Shown here: piece by piece, positions 32,377 to 42,770 of the stretch
How the letters are laid out: each line of letters starts with the position of its first letter
Position numbering within the stretch: position 1 is the first letter of the stretch
Assembly: GCA_009602735.1 (NCBI GenBank)
Contig: WELA01006786.1
Span: 184,256-248,255, forward strand
Length of the DNA stretch: 64,000 bases
Source: Mesotaenium endlicherianum
Taxonomy: Eukaryota > Streptophyta > Zygnematophyceae > Zygnematales > Mesotaeniaceae
Direction: 5' to 3'
Position numbers and translations under genes: made by a program
Notes under the pieces: generated by a model
What the model was told of the DNA's origin: nothing
Seen by the model: only the letters and a program-made list of their open reading frames with translations
The model's database searches: none

Positions 32377-32652
32377 GAGAGAAAGGAGAGAGGAGAAAGA
32401 AACAGCTGACTTGCAAGCAGACCAGTAGAGCAAGCAAGAGAGAGAGAGAGGGAGAGAGGAGAGAGAAAGGAGAAAGACCTAGCAGACCAGCAGAGCAGCC
32501 AAGCAAGCAAGAGAGAGAGAGGAAGAGAGGAGAGGAAGGAGAAAGACCTTGGAGACCAGCAGAGCAGCCAAGCAAGAGAGAGAGAGAGGGAGAGAGAGAT
32601 AGAGAGAGAGAAAGAGAGAGGAGAGAGAGAGAGAGAGAGAGAATGCTTACCT
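31500..32652. repeat. GA/CT-rich intron minisatellite with assembly gap
   Basis: Inside a proposed transposase intron. (GA)n tracts alternate with a repeated block of the type GACCAGCAGACCAGCA...CAAGCAAG, seen near 31585, 31680, 31797, 31905, 32417, 32480 and 32550, spaced roughly 70-110 bp. 290 Ns (32003-32292) mark an unsequenced or collapsed part, so the true length is unknown. Ser/Leu-repeat frames across it are artefacts. Confidence 0.85.
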
Positions 32653-34953
32653 TATTCAATCGCTCCAAGAGGATGAAGGAGGTAAAAAATTGCGTCGCGT
32701 TGGGTAATTTGAGCTCCAACTGCCCTTCTTTGCGGTAAGGAGATAAAGGCTTGTGGTGGTTTTTGATAAATTTTACAAGGCTCCTCGCCCGGTCCACAGT
32801 TTGTTGAACCCAATCAATCTTCATGATGGCTTCCAACATGAGGTCCAAGCCATGTGCCGCACACACACTCCACGTAGTGTGAGGGTACTTATAGCCTCAA
32901 TGACCTTACTCGCAATAGCGTGATTTGAAGTAAAGGTAAAATTAGCAATAGAGTGTACCACGAAATGCACGGATTGTGGATGAAGGCAAGGACAACGTGA
33001 GCAGGTCAAGATGAAGGCTACCAACATATAGGCAAAGCACAGCAGCACAACAACATCACAACAGCAAAGAGGAACAATACACTATCACAACACCACGGCA
33101 GCAACAGCAGATGGCAGCATTAGCGGCAAGGCACAACAAGTAACAACACAACGAGGCAACACAGCAGCATAGCAGGGGAAAGGCAGCACAGTTGCGCAGC
33201 ATGAGCACACAAGAGGTGCTGTACTAGAACACGTGATTAGACTGGTGTAGAAATCGACAGGTGAGAACACAAGGCTAAGTTGAATGCTGTAGGACATACT
33301 TGCATTCTTGCATGCTCTGGTTGAAAATGTGCATATCATGAGAACGTGCTCAGCACCAATCTCCGCTATGACCTCCTCGAAGCCGTTAGCAATGAACTTG
33401 CCACTCTTAAACTTACCATCACAATTGATCACCTTCACCATTTTTTCACCCTTTGGAATCACAACAATGAAGTTGATGATGGGCCTTTTGGTGATGTTGG
33501 ACCTGTAATTGAAAATAAAAAGCACAATGAAAAAAATGAAGGATAGGAAAAAGTACATCAGGTACAAGGACAAAAGCACAGCAGTAACGTATTGATAGCA
33601 AAAGCACATGATCCCAGCATCTCAGCACAATACACCACAGCAGCAAAGCACTTCAGCAGCTGCACAGCAGCATGCAGAGTATAGCATCACAGCAAGTCTG
33701 TGAAAAAACAAGCAGCAATGCATTGCACAGTAGAGCGAAGCAGCACAGCAAGGGCAGCGTGCACACTAGCACGGCAGCTGTCACACAACAAAGCAGCACA
33801 CAGCCCAGAGGCACAGCATAGAATTGCAATAAAAAGAGCACACCATCAATTGCATAGCAGCAGGTAAAGCATCATCACAGCAGCAAAGCAACTCACCAGC
33901 ACAGAGCACCAGCAAGTAGTAATAGCACACTAGGAGCATAGCATTGCAGAATCACAGCATTGCAGAAGTATTAACACCGAAATGAGCATGATAACATAAC
34001 AACCGTGTAACACAGCACCAAAGCAGCACAGCAGCACATCAAAGCAGCACCAGAAAAAGACAGCTACCACAGCATAACAGCAGCGAGGCAGCAAAGCGGA
34101 GGCAGCAAGCAATACAGCAACAGACATTACAGCACAAAACATTACAGAAGCACAGCAGCATGCAACAAAGGTAGATAACAGAGCATAACAATTCCAACAA
34201 AGCAACACATCACAAGCAGCCAGACAAAGCTCACAACAAGGCAACATGATAAAGGAGCTCAGCGGCAGGCAAGCAGGGTAGAAGTAATTGCACGGCAAAG
34301 CAGCACATCATGGCAAGCCAGAGCAGAAAATGACGCGAGGAGGAGCACAAGAGCACGTATTACAATTTGAATATTCACAGCAGCACAACAATGAGCAGTT
34401 CGAGTATGAATAGCAGCACAGGTAATGAACAGCAGCAATAAGAAGTGGACATAATAAAATAGAAATGTATAGTGCTCTACAGCTCCAGCAACAAGGTGAA
34501 TAGCAGGAAAAATTCCCAAAATACATAAAAAAGTTATGAGCAGCAAAATATACGGCTTGCAGATCAGCATATAACCACAACCTTACAGCAGCATAAATTC
34601 CAAGAAGCAATAAGAGTACTTTCAACAGCATTAGAAGCAGTTGAGGGTGGTAAAAGAGAGGCGAGAGCTATAAGTAAAATGTATTGAAAAGACTTACCAG
34701 CCATCAGAGCATATGACATAACCTGTAACTTTGAGCTTGTCCATAAATTGGCAAAGCTCGATGTCACAACATGCCATTTCTCGGTCCAAAAGTTTCGTCG
34801 TTAGTTGCCACATTTGGGGACCGGAATAGGCCCAGCACGAGATATGGAGTCAAATATGAGTCTATAGAAAGCGGAAGTGGCAGCATTGATAGAGATGCCA
34901 TTGGCATAAAACCACTTGGCAATAGCTTGATCGACAAGGTCCCAAAAACCTGG

Positions 34954-35673
34954 TGAAATGAATTGACTTACCAACAATTAATGAAGATCTTTATATCAGT
35001 GAGTATTCTTTATGGTTATTTTTGTTAACTGATTCAACAGCAAAAGACAACACACTAGCAGTGTACAGTACTCATAAATCAAATGCAAGTAAACGAGCAT
35101 CAATCATGCAATTGGTAAACTCATACATAAGCAAGGTAAGGAGACAGTTCTTACCAATGGCTTTTTGCCTTGGATTCAGATATCTCTCAGTAAGCAATAC
35201 AAGAGAGTTGGTCTCGTTTCCAAATGCCAAACTCGAGAGCAGTACCTAGCATATGTACATGGAATGATTTTACTGTTCAACGGCAAGTGCGATTGCACCG
35301 CCTACCCGGGAGTTAACCTCGTCGATAGGACCTCGGCTAACCAAATCCACAGCCATCTTCCATCATCCCAAATTGCCATCCACCTCAAGGGTGTCATCTG
35401 GCCACTCATCTAGCACACCACACTTAGATGCATAACTAGGCAGTTCGTTGCTATCGAGTACGGCAGTCAGCAGACTGTCAAAGAATGTGTCAGCAAGGTG
35501 ACCTAAGTGAGCAACCTGACCTAAGTTGACTTCAGCCTGCTGCTCCCGGCTGCGTCATTAAACTAAGCATTACAATTCAACAGACTAATCTGACTATAAT
35601 TCAGCGGATTGAACTCATTTAACTATTACATTTACATAAATATTGTATTTATCCAATGTAGTGATTCATTACA
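34954..35673 (-). repeat. Solo LTR of the G1 family inside the hAT transposase
   Basis: 720 bp, same length as the G1 3' LTR, inverted (starts TGAAATGAATTG on the plus strand, ends GATTCATTACA). Flanked on both sides by CCTGG (34949-34953 and 35674-35678), a perfect 5-bp target duplication. The transposase frame resumes on the other side (WKPG before, FWDLVD after), so it inserted into an intact exon. Solo LTRs arise by recombination between the two LTRs of one element. Confidence 0.93.
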
Positions 35674-36284
35674 CCTGGTTTCCATGCCTCAAAGAGGTTA
35701 GTCTGCCTACCAAAACCTTTAGCAGATCCTCCAGAGAAAGAGGGCGGCCCAATTGTGCCAGATCTCTTCATTTCTTTCTTGAGTGTCAATGCCTCCATAG
35801 TCCGCTCATGACAAGAACGCTTTTGCAAAAGCTTCATTTGAGAGAGAGGAATTTTGTAAGATCTAGACCTGTCACTGTCATTGCACCGGGCTGCAAAGAA
35901 AGCCTGAACATTGGCTGGAACTTGCAAACAGTCTGCACTTCCCTGCCCTTGTAGACAATGCAAATGGTACCTAATCCTAAATCCACTACCCAAGTTAATA
36001 CGGCCATAATACTTACAAGTATTCTGAAGTGTATCAGGGCACTCGGGTTTGTCTACCTTATTAATTTGGTCATGCTCAGAGGTTAGAACCAAATCAAAAT
36101 TGCGCTTGTCCTTTTCAGCGGATGTGAGGCGGGACGAACTGCAAGGAATAAGCAGGTCACAGTCATCCTCTACATCAAACTCCCCAGAGGAACAATTAAT
36201 TAATTTCTGCTCAGAACAAAAGTAAGTAGAATTGTAAGAATGTAGAATCATGAACGGGAGTGCATATAGCTGCAGAATATACAA

Positions 36285-36865
36285 TGCAAAACGAGGGGTA
36301 CCATTCTCGGATGAGAAGCCTTACCGGCTTCGATGCACTGTTGCGGTCACCGAGCAATGACACTAATGTTGTGGTTACCGACTAATGTTGTGGTTACGTA
36401 TTGCGTGTGTCCAGTGATTGGGCAGTAGGCAGATAAGTGATCCAAAATACGTATTTCAGTGGTTCCACGAAGAAGAAGCACATTTTGAGTGGAGCGGGAA
36501 AGAACATGAAGGCAAACTATAGCTTTCATTTTCCGCTAGCAACCCCTATTTCCCAGTGATGGAACCAAACATGCCGGTTGCTGTATAACGTAGTTGTGAC
36601 GTTCGGAGCACGGTCGTCAGATTAACTGCTGCCACGACGAACTTCTGTGAAACATGAAAACGTGTGACGCGGTGACTCGACTCTTACGGTCGAAACGAAA
36701 AATTCATATAAGGCACGCAATACGGTGTCTGCCGCACACGTTCGTAAATCGGCAATTGATTTAAATAATCGACACAGGCGTATTGGGCAAATCTTGGCGG
36801 TTTTTTATTGGCATGACGTATTGTACGGATTACTTGTACGCCCACACGTGTACGCCGTACCCAAA
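36285..36865. other. hAT 5' region up to the right inverted repeat
   Basis: No gene recognised. As the sequence upstream of the transposase it probably held its promoter. It contains repeated ACGTATT, TACGCC and CGGTGAC words near the end, like the left subterminal region. Confidence 0.45.
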
Positions 36866-36879
36866 TTTTTAAACTAGGT

Positions 36880-37660
36880 AGAGTAACTCTCAATGAATCT
36901 CTTGTAATAGTTAGCTAATCCGAGAAACGACTTCATTTCTAAAACAGATTGAGGTACTGGCCAGTCCCTTATGGTCTGGACTTTCTTGGGATCCACACTG
37001 ATGCCTTCCTTACTGACAACGTGTCCCAGGAATTCAATACTCTTCTAAAAAATTTACACTTGCTCATTTTAGCATAAAGCTGATTCTTTTTGAGAATTTC
37101 CATGAGTACTTTTTAGTGTTCAGCATGCTCAGCTTCGTTCGAGAAGACCAAAATATTATCCAAAAAGACTTGCACAAACTTATCCACATAAGGCCTGAAA
37201 ATGTCATTCATAGCACCCATGAAGGTGGCAAGAGCATTAGTCAAGCCTAATGGCATCACATTGAACTCATAGTGTCCATACCGTGTGCGAAAGGCAGCCT
37301 TGGGTTCATCCTCCTCAGCAATTTCTGATTTGATGATAACCACTCTTGGGATCAAATTTTGCTGAATACTTTGGCACCAGACAGCGTATCAAGCAAGTCC
37401 TCAAACCGGGGTAAGGATTACTTTATCTTGACATTAATTTTGTTAAATACTCCTTAATCCACACACATTCGCATACTGCCATCCTTTTTCTTAACAAAAA
37501 GAATGGGTGCGCTATAAGGTCATTTACTAAGAGAAACTTACCTATTCTCCTCCAGTTTCTTAATCTGTGTTTTTAATCTCACTCTCCAGATAAGATAGTC
37601 CATAAGTACGTTGCCACGGAGCCTGACTGTCAGGCACAAGTTCAATCTAAAAACCTACCT
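36880..37660 (-). pseudogene. G2 pol fragment: reverse transcriptase
   Basis: Homologous to G1 [35 protein letters not shown] and the catalytic box FLDN (Asn replacing the last Asp) near 37155, ending with SFLGLANYY and RFIES at 36890. It ends where the hAT inverted repeat starts. Frameshifts and stops occur throughout, for instance near 37360, 37430 and 37500. Confidence 0.88.
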
Positions 37661-38580
37661 CCCTCTTAGGAGGGAGACTTGGGGGCATGTTATAAACATC
37701 AGCATATTGAGCAACAATTTTTGCAGCGGTAGGGTGTCTCGGGGGGCTCACCTTATTCTCAACCATTTCTTCAGGTTGAGGAGGTACCTCGTTTACTAGT
37801 AGACAAAATGTTTTGTCCTCCTTCTGGTTCCAGCCTTTGTCCAACTCCATTGCATTCAGCAACTTGCATCCTCCTGAAATCTTTCCTTTTTTCTCCATTT
37901 GCCATCCATACAAAACAAGAGGAGAAACATTGGTGGGTACCAAGTTAGTCTGTCCATCACTGGCCTCTCTTAAATTAACTGTACCTCTGCTCTAACACAC
38001 TTCAGCTTGAAGTCTGTTAAGCCTGGACCTCCCTAGCACCAGATTATGAAAGCCAGTGTTAAGTACCTCAAACGTAAGCAATTCATTTAGAATTGCAATA
38101 CCATAACCTAACTGGACCTCAATAGGCTTTGTTATAATTCCTCCCGGAATACTTGAGGCATCCCCAAGAAATATTTTTCTATTCCCTCGAATGGCAAGAG
38201 GCAGCCTTAGCCGCTTAACTAAGTCCTCATGGATAAAAGTATGTGACGCCCCTCCGTCAACAAATGCCCTGACCTTACTACCTGCAATCATATATTGCAA
38301 TAGAATAGGAGGGACTGACTTCCATGACTTTTGCATTGTTTTCTTGACGTACCAAAAAAATGTTGAACAACAGATTGAACAATTGATCATCTAGTGTGTG
38401 CACTCTGTGGGCATCTATATTGCTGAAAATCTCCTTTACCAGGTCGTCAGGCATGCATAATGAATCCAGTTCAATAGGGTCCATAACACTTGCTAAGAGG
38501 GCAGCTAGCGATGACTCACTACCTCTAGCATCCGCACAGTTTATAGACTGCACTACTGACTGTTGCTGTCTTTTAAAGGC
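37661..38580 (-). pseudogene. G2 pol fragment: protease and connection
   Basis: Contains [19 protein letters not shown], the same DGGA active site as in G1, then [20 protein letters not shown], and the connection region ([20 protein letters not shown]). The slippery TTTAAAA before pol survives at 38571-38577. Several frame breaks (38390-38278, 37995, 37647). Confidence 0.85.
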
Positions 38581-38725
38581 TGATCCTTTCTCTCAACCTT
38601 GAGTAGGTGTTTCGTAGGACACTGCTTCCTGTAGTGGCCTTTCTCTTGGCAATGGTATCAAGCAGAATTTGCTAAGGCTGGTCTCGGTGTAGTCCTCCCA
38701 CCACCTCTTCTAAAGCCTCCTCGAG
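38581..38725 (-). pseudogene. G2 gag, C-terminal piece
   Basis: Minus-strand sequence for the Gly/Arg-rich linker (FRRGGGRT) and the zinc knuckle region, with [20 protein letters not shown] in decayed form. It is separated from the rest of gag by the 2.0-kb insertion at 38731-40731. Confidence 0.8.
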
Positions 38726-38730
38726 ATTAT

Positions 38731-40731
38731 TGAAATGAATCGGCTTACCAAAAAGGCGATTAACAATTAATGAAGATCTTTATGTCAGCAAGTAATCTTT
38801 ATGGTGTATTCTGTTAAATGATTAAACGGCAAAAGACAACACACTAGCAGTGGACAATACTCGCAAGTCAAATGGAAGTAAACTAGCATCAATCATGCAA
38901 TCAGTAAACTCATACATAAGCAAGGCTAGAAGACAGTGCATATCAATGGCTTCTCGCCTTGGATTCAGATCTCTGTCAGTAAGCTGTACAAGAGAGTTGG
39001 CCTCGTTTCTGAATGCCGAACTCGAGAGCAATACCTAACATATGTACATGGAATGAGTTTACTGTTCAACGGCCAGTGCAATGGTACCGCCTGATTTCAC
39101 CACGTTGGTAGGACCTCGGTTAACCAAATTCACCGCCATCTCCCATCATCCCAAATTGCCATGCATCCTAAGGATGTCATCTGGCCATTCATCTAGCACC
39201 CCACACTAAGATGCATATCTAGGTAGTTCGCTGCTACCGAGTACGGAAGTCAGCTGGCTGTCAAAGAATGTGTGTTTGCCCTGTCTGACTGGGTCTCTGC
39301 GCCTGCAGATGGGCTTTGTCCTCTGGGAGTCCCCAGCCAAGTGATATCTTTCTCTTCAGCGAGCTGGTGCAAAGCTATGTCTGCCCTGGCCAACCCAATC
39401 TTCTCCATTACAGGGGATGTGGCAGGTGTCTGAGTCCCAGCGGTGCTAGTGTCCTCTTCCTCGCCTTCCTCCTCTTCTTTCTCTGACTCCTCCTCTTCTT
39501 CTCCTGGCTCCTCTGAGACTGCTGGGGTCTCCTTTGTCAGCTGCTCCAGCTCTGCCCGAGAAAAAGAATACCCCACTGACCTTCCCCTTTTGGGTGCTCG
39601 TGGAGGCTGTTGAGTCCTGACCGCATACAGGTCTTTCTCTCCCTGCTTGATTGCCCATTTGGCATAAGCGTGCTTCCCTTCAAAGAATGCCTCGCGGGCC
39701 TTGCTCCTGTCCTCTTGCATTTCTTGACTTATGCAGTCTCTTACTCCATCCACTCTTGGGTCCCAAGCTGCAATGTGAGGAGGCAACACTATGTTCCCCT
39801 GTAGGTCTGTGAGGAAATCTTCCTCCCCTGCCCTGTCATTTTGCTGATCCCTCAAGTTGATGGTCATCCACCGCCAATCGGTGGGCTTCTAAAAAAAGGC
39901 AGGGTCTGTCCTTTTCATAGTACACGGGTACCAGTGCCCTGCGAAGTCCAGCTGACTGGTTTTCCTTGCCAAGAATTCCCAGCTCCTCCTCTCCACCTCA
40001 TTATACATGGCCTTGAACCTGTTATGGGATGTAGAGTCCTTAAAACTGTCCGCGTCCATGGGGATCATCCTGATGACCCCATCTTTTCCCCAGATACCTG
40101 GAAGCGATACAGCTCCTGCCTCATTCACTTGGGCCATTGCCTTTTCTTCTCTGACCGTATATCCTACCATCCTGGCATGATCGTGGTAGAGGAGGAGCCC
40201 TGTGCTGACCTCTATATACTTGTCAAAGTTTTTGGATGTCTCCCCTTCAGATCTCTCTCAGTAAGTTGTACAACAGAGTTGGCCTCGTTTCCAAATGCCA
40301 AACTCGAGAGCAATACCTAGCATATGTACATGGAATGAGTTTACTATACAACGGCTAGTGCGATGGCACCGCCTACCCGGAACTTAACCACGTTGGTAGG
40401 ACCTTGGTTAACCAAATCCACCGCCATCTCCCATCATCCCGAATTGCCATCCACCCTAAGGATATCATGTGGCCATTCACCTAGCTCACCACACTTAGAT
40501 GCATAACTGGGCAGTTCGCTGCAATCGAGTACGGAAGTCAGCTGGCTGTCTAAGAATGTGTCAGCAAGCTGACCTAGTTGACTTCAGCCTGCTGCTCTCG
40601 GCTGAATTATTAAACTGAGAATCATATAAAGTCCAGCAGACTCAATACTAAACTAAAGTCCAGCAGGCTAAACTTATTTAACTATTATATTCAAATGAAT
40701 ATTATATCTATAAATATACTGATTCATTACA
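38731..40731 (-). mobile_element. 2.0-kb LTR-ORF3-LTR mini-element inserted in G2 gag
   Basis: Flanked by ATTAT on both sides (38726-38730 and 40732-40736), a perfect 5-bp target duplication; gag resumes on each side. On the minus strand: LTR 40731-40243 lacking its last ~230 bp, an ORF3 fragment, and LTR 39271-38731 lacking its first ~150 bp. gag and pol are absent, with clean junctions inside both LTRs. It is either a full element that suffered two deletions after insertion or a non-autonomous derivative. Confidence 0.85.
39272..40236 (-). pseudogene. ORF3 fragment (subfamily 2) in the mini-element
   Basis: Starts in mid-gene near GETSKNFDKYIEVSTGLLLY and continues with HDHARMVGYTVREEK, WRWMTINLRDQQND, LPPHIAAWDPRVDGV, EGKHAYAKWAIKQ and PKRGRSVGYSFSR, then an acidic run (EEESEKEEEEGEEED). 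The N-terminal coiled coil and the C-terminal RS tail are missing. Apart from one in-frame TAG at about 39890 the frame is largely open, which for a fragment in a decayed neighbourhood is striking. Closest relative in the window is 12560-13396. Confidence 0.85.
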
Positions 40732-40736
40732 ATTAT

Positions 40737-41290
40737 CCACCCCTACCACAAGACTGAACAGCATTGTACCCGTAAACATCATGCTGGTCGTTCTGGTCAT
40801 TCTGGTCATTTCTTCCTGGTCATTCTCAACCGGGTCTACTTCAATGGCATTGTGGTAACCATGGGGCTTTTTGACGACTTTAGCCATCAGCGTGCTACTC
40901 TGACGCTTGTGGTTGAATTGCTGCTTATCCCAGGCAACAGCATCCTGGATCAAGTCAGCCAAATTTTCATAATTCTTTTCAGCAAAATGACTTGAGACCT
41001 CAGACTTCAAGTCATACCTGAAGTATGCTATCCTATACCGCTCTGGCACTCTTGATTGCTTCATCATGTTCTCTTGGATGTAGCGATACAAACGCAAAGG
41101 TAACTCAGGGTACTACGATTACTTATACACAGTAACCGACACGCCCGATCGCGATCGGCGTCGTGTCGCACGCGCCGCAATCGGCCACGTGGCGGATGGT
41201 TACATTGGAACTCCTGAGCGTACTCAGCAACGGAGGTGGTCTGCCTCATTGTTAAGAAGATCATTGCATAGATAGCTTTCTTCTGCTGAT
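40737..41290 (-). pseudogene. G2 gag, central part
   Basis: Matches G1 Gag: IYAMIFLTMRQTTSVAEYAQEF, then after a 126-bp insertion [33 protein letters not shown] and VVKKPHGYHNAIEVD. The N-terminal part is missing because another element's LTR begins at 41291. Confidence 0.88.
41079..41204. mobile_element. 126-bp TG...CA insertion with TTGGA target duplication
   Basis: Begins TGTAGCGATACA and ends GATGGTTACA, with TTGGA on both sides (41074-41078, 41205-41209). Removing it restores the gag reading expected from G1. The inside is GC-rich with a CGATCGCGATCG palindrome. TG/CA ends and a 5-bp duplication are hallmarks of LTR integration, so a miniature solo LTR (TRIM/SMART type) is the best guess. 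It codes for nothing. Confidence 0.75.
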
Positions 41291-42720
41291 TGAAATGAAT
41301 CGACTTAGCAATAGGCGATTAACAATTAATAAGGACCTTTATATCAGCAAGTAATCCTTATGGTGTTTTCTGTTAGCGGATTAAACAGAACAGGTCAATA
41401 CTCTAGCAGTGAACAATACCCACAAATCAAATTCAAGTAAACGAGCATCAATCATGCAATCAGTAAACTCATATATAAGTGTAATGAATCAGTATATTGG
41501 TATGTATAATATTCATCTAAATATAATTAAGTTCAGCCTGCTGAACTTTATGTAATATTGAGTCTGTTGGATTTTATATAATAAGCAGTTTTATGACTCA
41601 GCCGGAAGCAGCAGGCTGAAGTCGACTTAAGTCAGCTTGCTGACACATTCTTTGACAGCCAGCTGACTTCCGTACTCGGTAGCAGCGAATTGCCTAGACA
41701 TGCATCTAAGTGTGGTGTGCTAGATGAATGGCCAGATGACATCCCTAGGATGGATGGCGATTCGGGATGATGGCAGATGGCGGTGGATTTGGTTAACCGA
41801 GGTCCTACCAACGTGGTTAACTCCCGGGTAGGAGGTGCCATCGCACTTGCCGTTGAACAGTAAACTCATTCCATGTACATATGCTAGGATTGCTCTCGAG
41901 TTCGGCATTCGGAAACGAGGCCAACTCTCTTGTACAGCTTACTGAGAGAGATCTGAATCCAAGGCGAGAAGCCATTGATACGCACTGTCTTCTAGCCTTG
42001 CTTATGTATGAGTATACTGATTGCATCATTGATGCTAGTTTACTCGCATTTGACTTACGAGTATTATTCACTGCTAGTGTGTTGTCCTTCGCCGTTTAAC
42101 CAGTTAACGGTAAAAACCATAAAGATTACTTGCTGATATGAAGATCTTTATTAATTATTAATCGCCTATTTGGTAAGTCGATTCATTTCAATAAGCAAGG
42201 TTAGAAAACAGCTCGTATCAAATGGCTTCTCGTCTTGGATTCATATATCTCAGTAAGCAGTACAAGAGGTCGGCCTCGTTTTCTAATGCCGAACTCGAGG
42301 GCAATCTTAGCATATGTACATGAAATGAGTTTACTGTTCAATCGCAAGTGCAATGGCACCGCCTAATCGGGAGCTAACCATGTTGGTAGGACCTCGGCTA
42401 ACCAAACCCACCCCCATCTCCCATCATCCCGAATCGCCATCCATCCTAGGGATGTCATCTGGCCATTCATCTAGCACACCACACTTAGATGCATGTCTAG
42501 GCAATTTGCTGCTACCGAGTACGGACGTCAGCTGGCTGTCGAAGAATGTATCAGCAAGCTGACCTAAGTTGACTTCAGCGTGTTGCTCTCGGCTGAGTCA
42601 TTAAACTGATAGTATACAAAGTCCAGCAGACTCAATGTTAACTAAAGTTCAAAAGACTATACTTAATCAACTATTATATTCGAATGAATATTATGTATAC
42701 CAATATATCGATTCATTACA
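41291..42720 (-). repeat. LTR of a further G1-family element, split by a nested solo LTR
   Basis: Minus-strand LTR starting TGTAATGAATCG at 42720 and ending at 41291. On the 42721 side lie the PPT and hairpin, so it is the 3' LTR of an element whose body is otherwise gone (only ~50 bp kept). It inserted into G2 gag. A plus-strand LTR interrupts it at 41480-42190. Confidence 0.85.
41480..42190 (+). repeat. Solo LTR nested in an LTR of the same family
   Basis: 711 bp, TGTAATGAATC to GATTCATTTCA, with ATAAG on both sides (41475-41479 and 42191-42195). The host LTR continues seamlessly on each side. Confidence 0.93.
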
Positions 42721-42770
42721 ATCCCTCCAACTTAAGCTGTTGTCGCCTCGACAATATTAAGTCAAACGGA
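42721..42770 (-). other. PPT and hairpin of the lost element
   Basis: Minus strand: TTGTCG-AGG-CGACAA hairpin (42739-42755) and AAGTTGGAGGGAT directly before the LTR. Homology to G1 ends near 42770. Confidence 0.75.

Larger units (their letters stand above)
30530..36284 (-). pseudogene. hAT-family transposase (BED finger, DUF659, dimerisation domain), broken
   Basis: Pieces in order on the minus strand: BED zinc finger (near 36020-35910, with CKYYGRINLGSGFRIRYHLH, one Cys replaced by Tyr and VPANV), NLFEAWKPG, then after the solo LTR WDLVDQAIAKWFYANGI, a DUF659 part (VICSDGW at 34698, KRPIINFIVV at 33490), CAAHGLDLMLEAI (32850), SPMHAAGYVLHP (31100) and the C-terminal hAT dimerisation region CERNWSEYDFVHNKKQNCL (30820). 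Proposed introns: 34697-33503, 33299 to about 32915, 32650-31449, with GT/AG ends. A TGA replaces the expected Trp near 31325; further stops and frame changes occur near 34800, 32887, 31078 and 30885. Not functional. Confidence 0.85.
14449..36879 (-). mobile_element. 22.4-kb insertion in G2: hAT transposon enlarged by nested elements
   Basis: The ends are imperfect inverted repeats: CTTAGTTCAAAAA at the left (14448-14460) and CCTAGTTTAAAAA as read inward from the right (complement of 36866-36878), with weaker similarity further in. The flanks read AGAGTAGC (14441-14448) and AGAGTAAC (36880-36887), an 8-bp target duplication with one mismatch, the size typical of hAT. Pol of G2 stops at one flank and resumes at the other. 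The cargo includes a hAT transposase pseudogene reading from the right end, the 12.7-kb element G5 and a solo LTR. Without these two insertions the transposon would be about 9 kb. Confidence 0.7.

Noticed and set aside
31901-32653. Repeat array as a possible CRISPR
   Set aside because: Eukaryotic context, (GA)n spacers and no regular repeat-spacer structure.
31378-32866. Ser/Leu-repeat proteins spanning the N gap
   Set aside because: Pure (CT)n translation in a proposed intron; the gap makes the frames meaningless.
41064-41264. 66-aa frame with Arg-rich start
   Set aside because: Chimera of gag and the 126-bp insertion, not a gene.
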